A stretch of DNA of 64,000 nucleotides, taken from positions 39,464,141 to 39,528,140 of the forward strand of contig OZ024857.1 in assembly GCA_964017155.1 (NCBI GenBank). Direction: 5' to 3'. The notes under the pieces are model-generated. The model saw nothing but the letters and a program-made list of their open reading frames with translations. It ran no database searches and had not been told where the DNA came from. Made by a program: the position numbers and the translations under genes. Shown here in pieces: positions 1 to 15,770 of the stretch. The stretch is from Oasisia sp. SBJ-2009. Taxonomy: Eukaryota; Annelida; Polychaeta; Sabellida; Siboglinidae. Position 1 is the first letter of the stretch. Every line of letters begins with the position of its first letter.

Positions 1-1534
1 GCAGTCATTGCAGACAGCACTGTCACGCCACCTGGTGGTGGTACTGCACAGAGTACTGCTGAAGTGAGCAGCACAAGTCGTGGTGACAAGAGTAAACCAC
101 CACTTGCTGCAGGATCTAGTGACAACAGCAGCAATACTGGTACGATTGCAGGACCTGGATAAAGCAGTGTGACATTAAGAGATTTGTTCATAATGTTATG
201 TAAATACAACTGAATTCACTTCATCCCTGGTGCAACTTTAATGTATATTTTTACTGTACCACATCTTTAAAAAATTATAAAGCAGGAATTATTATAATCT
301 TTGCCTGTGGCCTTGGGCCAGTGCAGCTGGGGAGTTTACAAAACAATCACGATGGATCACGAATGTCCTGCCTTGCATTAACATTATAATATTATACACG
401 TTTAATTTTAAATAATATCTTTACATTTATATCAAAGAAATTGTTATGAGACAACCACAACAGAGAAATATATAAGTTAACATGGTACCAAATATTATTT
501 TACTATTTTATTACCGATTTGATATCATTATGCCTTTTAGAATGTCCCATTGGCTTATGTCTTTGTTTTATTGTTTTACCTGACTGAATGGTGACTTTTT
601 AATTAAGGAAAATCCCAAATACAAACATATTTATCTGAAAATGCAGAACTAATACTAGCCTGGTAAAATTTAAGTCCATTTTTCATCATGCAAACCTTCT
701 AAGGAAGTTTACGGTAATAACTATGAGTGGTCGTATTAGGGAGGTTTCAATAAGCATGAAAATGACATGTCAGTGTCACAGTGTTGTTGTTGTAGGTCTC
801 ATAGCGGGTCTGACAACAGTGGCGTGTGTTGTAGTCATCGCTGCTGTCTTAGTCGTCTTAGTCTACAGAAGGAGGTGGGTGATGTAGACACATTCTACGA
901 ATTAATATATAACATATGTTTAAAATTATTTTACATGTTTTACAGTTTGCATCTGTAAAACAATGTTTTAAAAGTTAGGCATGAGTCCCCAAAAATCTTA
1001 AATAAGTAGGAACGGGGAGTGATGAACAGAAATAATTTTTTTTACAGGATGACCAAACAATGAGTAATCAAATGCTCAACTGAAATTTTCACACCTTACA
1101 CATGTACTTTCAGGTTGACCTGTGTGGACAAACCCCCAGCAACTACTGAGCAAGAACTCTACTCAAGTAACCTATCTGAGACAAGAGTGGAGACGCCGTC
1201 AACGTATGACACCCTTACGACATCTCAGCCTCGGCAACAGTCTGAACACACATATGAACCCGGTGGTAATCTATCTGAGACGAGGGTGGAGACACCGTCA
1301 CCGTATGACACCCTTACTACATCTCAGCCTCAGCAACAGTCTGAACACACGTATGAACCCGTTGATAGAGAATACTACAATGTCACATCGGATCCTGTGA
1401 AATACGAGAACACTCAGGTGAACTCAACACTAGGTGGCGGCACTAGTCTTACCACAGGAGACTCATCCAAGCGACAGCAGCAGACTTCAACTGAGAGTGA
1501 CTACACTGAGCCATACAGTCATATGCCAGTCTGA
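1..1534 (+). CDS. Gene A, 5'-partial: mucin-stalk transmembrane receptor with YDTL-type tail
   Basis: Three exons are visible: stalk 1-139 (continues upstream), TM 796-874 and tail 1114-1534. They join in phase 1 and phase 2 to give 212 residues. The stalk is Ser/Thr/Pro-rich and resembles the stalk of gene D (shared STVTPPGGGTA). The TM exon reads [20 protein letters not shown], ends with Arg-Arg-Arg, and has no charged residue in the membrane. The tail is unlike those of genes C-J: it has two copies of a roughly 30-residue unit containing NLSETRVETPS and YDTLTTSQP, then SDYTEPYSHMPV. It carries YxxL sites but no standard ITIM. The lectin and signal-peptide exons must lie before the window. 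By analogy it is a type I surface receptor; ligand and signalling partners are unknown. The donor after the stalk is GTACGA, as in gene D. Confidence 0.75.
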
Positions 1535-2088
1535 CTGGGTTTGACTGTAGTATGATGACAACACTTGCAGTTGCATTGCTTCTGTATATTTCCTGCATAC
1601 AGCACACCAGAAACAATTACTATAAAAATGTACAACTATTGCAAATGGAACTAAACTATATATATATAAATATCTAGAGAACATGATATTGTTGACACAA
1701 TGTTAGACAGCTCCTGTTGGTATGTAGGCTGGAGCTCTAAGTTATGTACATATGTATTACTGAAACTGGCTAACAAAATAATATTGAATTGATTATAGAT
1801 AACATTAGTGTTACAGTATTCGTCAACTATCACTGAGTGATTTTTTTTCAACAAGTATTTTGTATTTTTTTTTCAACAAGTTTCATTGGAGTATCAAGAG
1901 GTAAAGTATGAACCTAGTCTTGATCACCCTGGCTTCACTGGTTGTCACAAGATAGTCTGGACCAAGAAGACTATCCTTTGTATTTTCTCTGGAGTGTTCT
2001 AGACTTTACACTCTGTTGTAAATTCATGTAGTTTGTAGTCTTTACACTCTGTTGTAAACTCATGTAGTTTGTAGTTCACTGTGAATAC

Positions 2089-2160
<72 letters not shown>

Positions 2161-2978
2161 CATACATAAATATATATTATTATATATTGATTGTATATTT
2201 TAATGCCAGTATTCACATATTTAACAATAAAATTATAATAACATTAGGCTTGGCTTATCATGTTTGTGCTATTTGTAATGTTTATGCCTAAATTTACAAG
2301 GCATAATCAAAAGAGGGTTGCAGCTGGGAATTATTGGAGACTCGAGTAGTTTGTAGAGGGGGTTTATGGAGACCACCAAGAAGATTGCAGTGACACGTTT
2401 ATGGAGGCCTGAAGAGGGGTAAATTTGGAGATTGGCAAGGGGTGCACTTCATAATACTTGGTGGGCCTCAAGAGGGGTAGAGTTGGATAACCCAAGTGGT
2501 GGCAGTTGGAGGTTCTGGTGTAACTCAAGAGGGGTGCAACAGGAGGCCCCAGGGGCGGATGTAGTTAAGGGTTTTTTGTTTACCCTGAAATTCTCCAGTA
2601 TTTTGAAATGCAGAGGTTGGCAGTTACTTAGTTGCCCTATATTCATGCCATTGTGCTTCAACCAGGTAATGGTACAGTGAGGTAACAGTGTTATCAGATT
2701 TTGACTGAATGACCCCGTCCATGAAACACACAGGAATGTTGCTAAAAACATGAATCAGCCATGCATGGCTGCTGACACAATATTTGACCTACACTAATCG
2801 TTCTTTGTGTTACCTCGACTTGGGACACAGGTGATAGAGTCAGTCCACAAAAAAAGACTCGTGTTAGACCCCAAAAGACATCTGATAGAGAGTTCTGCTA
2901 AAACTGTGTCCAAATGGACACTGATCTGTAAGAAGGTGAATACAGGAACCAGTGACAAGGCATCAAGAAAACCTCACC
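1535..2978. other. A-B intergenic region
   Basis: No gene was recognised. Part of the A 3' flank (about 1900-2000) is similar to the flank after the broken tail exon at 7959 (about 8335-8440), so tail and flank were duplicated together. An AT microsatellite lies at 2091-2155 and a possible AATAAA lies near 2226. Between about 2330 and 2560 there are loose repeats of an AAGAGGGGT word. From about 2655 the sequence resembles the upstream region of gene C (10957 onward), so the 5' flank and first exon of B and C derive from one ancestor. Confidence 0.5.
2091..2155. repeat. (AT)n microsatellite with CATA end
   Basis: An uninterrupted AT dinucleotide tract is followed by several CATA units. It is non-coding, in the 3' flank of gene A. 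Confidence 0.95.
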
Positions 2979-7740
<4,762 letters not shown>

Positions 7741-7958
7741 TAAGTTAAGATCAATTAATTTTTGCTGCTGGAATGGCCGTCCATAACTTTATGTTACTGT
7801 TATAACTACTACTAACAGCCACTGGTTACATACTTGACTTTATTGTGTACATACATTACTACATGATTTATTTATTATGTTTTATGGACCCTCCTCAGTG
7901 CACAGAGTACATCCATTCTATGGATGGACAATGAAGTTATTATTATTATTACTTTCAG

Positions 7959-8219
7959 GTTGACTTGTATGAAACCCCAGCAGTCAGTGGGCAAGAACTC
8001 TACACGAGTAATCTACCTGAGACGAGGGTGGAGACACCGTCACCGTATGACACCCTTACGACATCTCAGCCTGAGCAACAGTCTGAACACACGTATGACA
8101 CCCTTACGACATCTCAGCCTCAGCAACAGTCTGAACACACGTACGAACCCGTTGATAACATCACATCGGATCCTGTGAAATACGAGACCACTCAGGTGAA
8201 CTCAACAGTAGGTGGCGAA
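7959..8219 (+). pseudogene. Broken copy of the gene A-type tail exon
   Basis: After TTTCAG the sequence matches the tail exon of gene A: ETRVETPSPYDTLTTSQP and QQSEHTYEPVD are readable, with the second unit shortened. A one-base deletion near 7970 relative to gene A puts the phase-2 frame out of register with these motifs. Similarity to gene A coding sequence ends after NSTVGG at about 8215. No TM exon lies between 7633 and here. The following flank (about 8335-8440) resembles the flank of gene A. Confidence 0.75.
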
Positions 8220-8309
8220 TCAGCATACATCCTATCATTTGTAGTTAGCATTAGTTTTATTAGGCTAGTCAAGTATGTACTAACTGCTTCGGTTTTAAAA
8301 CTTTGCTGA

Positions 8310-11291
8310 ATTAACAATAAAAGTAAATATGGTGCCAGCCTTGATTACGCCGGCACCTCAGTGTGGCGCCACTGCTTGTCACACACAGTTTGGACAAAGA
8401 AGACTGTCTTCTGTATTGTCAACAGAGTACAGTATTCTGTGAGTGTTATGCCGTATTAAAACAGGTGACTGCCTTTCCTCCTAGCATCACTGGGTAACTC
8501 GGCTAGTAAACCATAACTGTGACAATCTGTTGAGGTTGTCATTCTGACAGCCAGACAAGTACCACTGTGAAGTGTTCCTCTCTGTGGTGCCTCCAACGGT
8601 CATGTTTGGACAACCTCTTCTCTGAGGGGCCTCAGATTGCCAGGAGAACTTAGTTTGTTGTTTCTTGATGTTGTGTAGTTCCCAGTTGTAGCACATTGCT
8701 AACAGACATGCATCTCCCTCTTACAGATGTGAAACCACGCGTGAAGACAGATTTTCAGTTGTGAACATAAAAACGACACAAATTATAATACCACTACAGG
8801 TGCCTTCTTACTGATAATTTTGAGACAACAATTCAATGTAATTTTAGCATTTCTGGTGATGGTGAACTGCTACTGTTTCGTTATTCCCTCTCTGGCAGTG
8901 TCTGCCCACTGGGTGGGTGGGTCTGTGACAGTGCAAGCAAAGTACGTGAGTTCGGCTTATAGCACTCAATAGTGACCCAGCACAATGTTATATATAACAA
9001 GTTATCTGTGGCGACTGTTGCTTGTTCAGCTCAAATATATTGACATATTTGGAAATGACATAGAATTCCATAAATATGTAAAGTGAATGAATGAACATGC
9101 TGTGCCGTGTAGCTTTGAAAGACACCAGGCTGATGAAACCACCTTTCACATAGAATTAATTAACCGGCCAAAATGTGAACTTTGAATAAGAAACAGTTTA
9201 ATAAAAATGTACATTCTTAGAAATGTGGTACAATATTAACCTAGACTGACTTTGGAATTATGTGTTCATGACACTCAACAATTAGAAAACATCTGACTCA
9301 GATTACATATAGCATTCATATTGGCATATAGCTCAACATGGAATCTGGTAACTATCCCATCATAGGTAACTGTCCTTTGCCTCACCACAGCCAACAAAAT
9401 TATATGAGTAGTTTATTAGGAAAATGATGTATTCTCATTATATACATACATTACATTTTACACATGCATAAGTCTGTCAAATTTTTGCCAATTTACATTT
9501 CATTAATACAAAATCATGTGGTGCATATTATTAGTGCCACCATGGATGTTTGTGTACATTTTTGGTGCTTGAGAAATTTACTTGTCATTTTTATTGTTAT
9601 CATATTGATGTCTATGTCAGTCTGTTCTCATGAACATAAAATACGATGTGATTTGTTTAACCTTTTTGTGTAATTTTATTTAACATTATGCCAGAATGTG
9701 TAATATGGCAATATAGGGCACAGAGCACTGTTGATTTTCCCATTGGCGGAATTTTAACACAATCACTGCAGTCATGTCACTGATATGCTGATCACATTTC
9801 GTCAAAAAAGCATATCTCAGGCTCTCTTAAAATGCATGCATGTGTTCTGACCCTCAATATTGACCAAACTGAGCACGCTTTTCTGCATTCGCAGGGTCAT
9901 GTAAGAAAAAATGGCTAAAAATCACTACGCCAACTACACTCTGCCTAACATGCGTCATTGCACTGCAGATATATCATAGCACTTAACCTACTGGTATGCC
10001 TGTCCTACGGTACTCATTTCACATTAATTAATTTTTTCAAAATCTCAAATGACACAATTATTAAGGTACTACATTCGTATGGGTTACACCAGGAAGTCTA
10101 ACTGTGCTCTGACCCCTAGGCTATAGTGGTCCAGTTTCAGGGTGGCATGAAACAGTGGTGCCACATAGTGGACAATAAATAAACTAAGACATGTTCATAG
10201 GATAAATTTTATAATACAAACTATAGATGGTTAGCTGCTACACACTTCTTGTGAAATAAGGCAACTTGAGATGTTTTCTCATTACAGAAGAAACATTTCT
10301 CACATAACACAATATATTACATGAACCTGACTATGAGCAAAAAGGAAACAATCCAAAACATAGGCTTAACAACTTGACATAACCAATGATGTTTGGACTA
10401 ATTCTTTGGGGCTATTAAATGACTGGAAAAAAAATCTATCAACTACCCAGTATGCTAATTGTGACAACCTGGCTGAAAACATGTGTTAGCGAAGTTACTC
10501 AAAAGCACACTTTGTGACATTACTACAGTAACTGCCCTCTACCTAAGTACCTGGAGGATATGCCAGCTGTGGTTTTAGTGGGTTTATTGTATGTCATTAG
10601 AAACCACCAGGGTCTGACACTTGAGAATGCTTACTTCCCCTTCCCCTCTACAGTATAACCTATTTATTTTAACAGGTTGACGTCACAGAATCAACCAACC
10701 GTGCTGCATCCAACTTGCTCTATCAATTCCACTGTTGTGTAGTGGAATGTTGTCATTCATACAGTTCGACGAATGAGCACAACACAAACAGCAGTTGTGA
10801 GGTATTTTAAACAGTAACTGATGTTCTAATTGTTGTCATCATATTTAAAAAAAAAGATTATTCAACAATACTACTGTGATAAACACAATTTATTTATGTG
10901 CAGTGACACACATGCATTGCGTAGCAGGCAGTAGCGGCCCTATGTTCAACCACATTGTGATTCAACCAGGTAGTGGTGCACTGTTATCAGATTTTGCCTC
11001 AATGATATCATCCATAGAACACACAGGAAATAATGTTACAAATATGAATCAGTCATGTGTGACTGCTGACCCAAAAGCCTGTCCTGCAAGAGACGCTCAG
11101 TGTGGTATGAAGGCCTGGGACACTGTACACAGGTGATAGAGTCAGTCACAGACACAAGACTCTTGGTAGATCCAATGTGAGGATGACACATAAAGATATT
11201 TGGTAGAGAATTTGGCTAAAACTGTCCAAATGGAGATTCTGTAAGCAGGTGGATACCGGAATCAGTGACAAGGGGTTAAGAACACCTCACC
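8310..11291. other. B-C intergenic region
   Basis: No gene was recognised. It contains one member of a dispersed repeat pair (9717-10125). The part from about 10957 to 11291 is the 5' flank of gene C and is similar to the flank of gene B, including the shared words CAGGTGATAGAGTCAGTC and AAACTGT-CCAAATGGA. This shared segment probably holds promoter and 5'UTR sequence. Confidence 0.5.
9717..10125. repeat. Dispersed repeat, copy 1
   Basis: About 400 bases, beginning GGCACAGAGCACTGTT and ending near GGAAGTCTAACTGT, match 50791-51250 inside an intron of gene H. No coding content was seen. It may be a transposable-element relic or leftover intron from a lost gene copy. Confidence 0.75.
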
Positions 11292-14200
11292 ATGCCTTCA
11301 ATAATCAGTGCCTGCTGTCTACTGAATGTCCTGTTTTTGTGTCAACAAATTGATGGAATATTATCTCTAGGTAAGTCTGATACATCTACAAATAATCTGT
11401 CAGACATTCCATGTTCTTGCTTTATGTCTGGTTATTGTGAATCATACACAGGTTGTCAATATACAGCATTTTAGTTATGTATGTTAAATGCCTTTAATGA
11501 ACAGTGCCATTAAAAAACTACATGTGCAGTTATTATTTTTTTTTTTCTAATAATACATATAAGACACCAACATACATTTTTTTCTCACAGTAAGTTTGCC
11601 ATTTTTTATAGTGTTATGAATTTTTCCTTAGATATTTCAAGCAGTGAGCACAACCAACAGTAACAAATACTTCAGTGCTGAATTTCATCTGTGTGCAAAA
11701 GAAAACTATTGACTGAACCAAGAAGTGGACAGGACCAATATTTCCAAATAACCAAGTTGCATATTGTTACAGGAAAGGTTTAGTTTAGAACATAAAATAT
11801 AGTGCAAGCCTTATTTAATTTTCACTGTAGCAAAACTTGCATTGTATATTAAACTACTTAGTCAACAAAACTCTCCATATCTATTCCTTCAACCAAATTT
11901 GATCATAAATCACTATAGAAACCAGTCTATAAGTGGCAGGATTAACTGGTACAATTCAATCAGCTAACTGAAATCGCCACATCTAGATTAAATACAATTA
12001 CACTGTATTGCTTTAACATGCATAATTATATTTCAATAAAGTAATATTAATTAAGGGAAATATTATTTAAACAAGTAACCATTAGCAACATAGTGGGACT
12101 ATTGCATCAAATATCAAAGAAGCTGATAAGGAATGTTAGATAAATTACTTGTACATTATACACTGTGGCTGTTTGTTTTCTCATTCTGTTCACAGTGACA
12201 ACAGGCTGTAGGACACCACCGGCTCCAGCTAAGCCAAGTTGCACACAACCTCAGAAGGTTTACATTACGAATGCAACATTCGGAAGAAGTGCGTGTGCAG
12301 ACCTTGTGAGGCAGAAATGCTGCCCAAACAAGACTGACTGTATTGTCACATCAATACAAAAACATATGATGTATATAAAGAAGAGGTGTGATGGAAGACT
12401 TACATGTACTATATATGCTACGGACCAGTGGTGTGATGGAACCACAGACTATGAATCAGTGTATTACATATGCAGTAACACAGATCCAGGTGAGAGTACG
12501 TCTATGAATCAATCTGCAGTATCACAAATACAGGTCAGAGATTAATTATATTAATCAATGCATTATGTATGCAGTAAACATTGGTGGGAAACCATAGGGA
12601 GCAAAATATACTTGAATTTTTACCCCCAATATAATTATGGGACCAAGCTTTCTTCATTTTGACTTCTATATTACATTCTTAATAATAGTACTAACACATA
12701 ATATGTTTATAATGCACCATGAATACTAGTAAATAAAACTGCATAAATGCATCAACTATGTTAAATTTACTCTAAAATAAGTTTACTTATTTAACCTCTT
12801 CACGTCATACTTTGTATTCAAAGGACATACATGAAAAATATATTGAATAAAAAATTATAAAAACTCTATTCATTAAAAAATGGCCACCTTCATCTTCTAG
12901 TCTTACTTGCAACCAACCTAATTAATGTCAATGTCTTCTGGTGCCGCAAACATGGTGACATTATCAGAATACCATTAACTGTTCCTGTTACAGCCCTACA
13001 CACAAGCACAAGAATGTCAATCACAACCACAGAAGTGTCAACGACAATGACAACAATAATGACAGAAGTGTCAACCACATCCAGAAGAGTGTCAACCACA
13101 ACGACAACGACAACGACAGGGACAACACCTACACCATACATAGTTACAGAGAGTGGTGCTGTAGGAAGCACTGCCAGCAGCTCTACAAGACAAACTGTTC
13201 CAAGCCACACCACTTCACTGACCACTGACCAAGGGACCACTGGACCAGACGATGGACACAGCCGGACATCAAAGGGCAACAGACACACATCCAACCAAAA
13301 AACTAATATAGGTAAGGTTAAGTGGATTTAGAGAAAGGTTCTAAGAATTACAACTGGGTGGATATTTTTTGTAACACATGATAATAAGATAGTCAATGGT
13401 AATATTTTAATAAAACAAGAAACTGCTACCCTTGAAAGAACTGATGTCCTAGTTATTAACAAATTATTATATTAATGATGATGCTAGTCAGTGGTCATAA
13501 TAAGGAGGTTTCAGTGTGCCTGGTAAAGGTGTCAGTGTCAATGTGTTGTTGTTGCAGGTCTCATAGCTGGTCTGACGGCAGCGGCTTGTGTTGTAGTCAT
13601 TGTTGCTGTCTTAGTCATCATCATCTGGAGGAGGTGGGTCTTGTGGATTTGGACAGATTATGTAATTTATTATAACATGTATAGTTATACAGGAGAACCT
13701 GCAAAATCAGAATCATGTATATCCTGTCACTGAACAAAGTAACATCAACTTTGACCATGCAGATAACATCTCAGTTAAATCAAATGATAATATACCCCAG
13801 GGTATGGACACCAAATAGCATACTAAATAGATTAAGTTAATATTACACTATCGTGGGTACTAAATAAAATTATATACAAGGAAGATTGAGCAAAACATTA
13901 TTTGACATACTGTATATATTAATAATTCCCCAATATTCACCAGATACAGGAAATCTTCTAATAAAATATGTGTTATATACTCGCAAAACATAAAAGACTA
14001 TGTATTGGCAATGCAGGATGGACAAACACTCAAGAAAGATTCTACTGTATGATCTGTATCTGAAAAAAATTTCTTATTTCATAATTTATATAGGTCTACA
14101 AAATGTGATCTCCTTTGAAAATTATAAACTGATCTAACCAAAACAATCAGAACCACTAATAGTATATTTTTAAAATAAACAATCAGAAGACACTGCGGTT

Positions 14201-15318
14201 GAGCGGCAAGTCTGCATGTAAGAACTTGTGTTAAAATCATGGTGCTAGGTTGCTTAATACTGCTACTGGCTGCCATGTAAAAACTAATTGGGCAATTTTG
14301 TTCACTCTACATTGCCTGTGTCTTTCGGAACAGACACTATTATTACTATAAGCTATCAGACGTAAAAGTTCCCATGCAGAGAAATAAAAAGAACCATGGA
14401 CTCACTGAGCTGAGATAAAATTGTCAAAACTCCCAATAATGGCCAAAACAAATTCCAAATTAATTCTAGAAGTAGCAAGTGAAAAATTGCTGGACTCTTG
14501 ATCAGCTTAAGGCTTCCTAGTCCACGCATCATCAGAAAGGGTGACATTTTTTATTGCAATCCTGCTAAATCTTTTAAAGAGAATCATGAATATTGACCCT
14601 ATCTAATCTTTGGAAAAACAGTGTTATAAAGATTTAAAAGTTGTCAAAGTGTGGTTAAAGGCATCCCATTCTAAACAAGAAGCTACTGTGACTTTTGTAA
14701 TCGTATCAAATAGGGAAATAATAAAACACAGGTTAAAATGTACAATTGCAAAGGATACTCTTGCAAATACATGTAATGCTTCTTAATTTGGTATTGTTCC
14801 TCTACAGAAAAAGACACCCAAATAACCACCAAGAAATGGACAAAGAGCCAGTTCATCCAGCAAAGAATCTGAGTGACGTCACAAGAGACGTCAAGGGAGA
14901 GTCACCTGATGGCACACAGGTCAACCCTCACAGCAATGGGACCACAGTGACCTCACCTGGTGACACAACACCCAACGTCTCACTTGAAGACCTTTACGCC
15001 AAACCAAACAAACAGAAGAAGCTTCACAAGAATGTGCAGGATTCCCAGAATGCATCTGATTACGCCTGTGTATATGGACATGTGAAGGCTGAGCCGGTGG
15101 ATGACCATGCTGGGATGACAGGTTCAGGAAACGAGGAACTGGACTACATAGAGATTGACCACAGAGGGACGGACGGGGCCACGAGAGACCTGGGTCCACA
15201 ACTCCAGTCAGAGACAGTTACTTATGCTGAGATCCAACCAAAGACAACCAGTGCTGATACGACACCACAGGATGGTGACACTGACGTGTCTATGGTCGAG
15301 AATGACATCTACTCATAG
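11292..15318 (+). CDS. Gene C: SUEL-lectin-like, mucin-stalk receptor with two ITIM motifs
   Basis: Exons are 11292-11370, 12196-12489, 12994-13311, 13558-13633 and 14808-15318, totalling 1278 nt and 425 residues with no break. The order is signal peptide (1-26, ends LCQQIDG); a SUEL-like domain (27-124) with CCPN, CDGRLTC and YESVYYIC signatures and a FGR motif; a Thr/Ser-rich stalk (125-230); a TM segment GLIAGLTAAACVVVIVAVLV (231-255) with Trp-Arg-Arg stop-transfer; and a tail (256-425). The tail has DLYAKP, DYACVYGHV, LDYIEI (15139-15156), VTYAEI (15217-15234) and the end MVENDIYS. The two ITIM-type tyrosines are 26 residues apart. In known receptors such motifs recruit SH2 phosphatases; the role here is inferred. 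The 3' flank holds seven tandem copies of its coding end. Confidence 0.85.
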
Positions 15319-15770
15319 TGACACAATACCATAGAATGGTGACACTGACGTGTCTATGGTCGAGAATGACATCTACTCATAATGACACAATACCACAGGA
15401 TGGTGACACTGACGTGTCTATGGTCGAGAATGACATCTACTCATAGTGACACAATACCACAGGATGGTGACACTGACGTGTCTATGGTCGAGAATGACAT
15501 CTACTCATAGTGACACAATACCACAGGATGGTGACACTGACGTGTCTATGGTCGAGAATGACATCTACTCATAGTGACACAATACCACAGGATGGTGACA
15601 CTGACGTGTCTATGGTCGAGAATGACATCTACGCAGAGTGACACAATACCACAGAATGGTGACACTGACATGGCTATGGTTGAGAATGACATATTCTCAT
15701 AGTGACATAACACCATAGGATGGTGACACGGACATGGCTGTGGTTGAGAAAGACCTCTTCCTGTAGTGAC
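15304..15770. repeat. 64-bp tandem repeat of the gene C coding end
   Basis: The unit GACATCTACTCATAGTGACA... recurs at 15304, 15368, 15432, 15496, 15560, 15624 and 15688, then decays. It contains the last codons of gene C (MVENDIYS) and its stop. Because 64 is not a multiple of three, later copies are out of frame and lie after the stop, so they would be 3'UTR sequence. Confidence 0.95.

Noticed and set aside
2432..2751. ORFs of 82 and 100 residues on opposite strands, and a CAGGGGCGGAT word resembling some DNA-transposon ends
   Set aside because: No similarity to the gene family, no splice signals, and the transposon-end word lacks a matching inverted partner that I can find.
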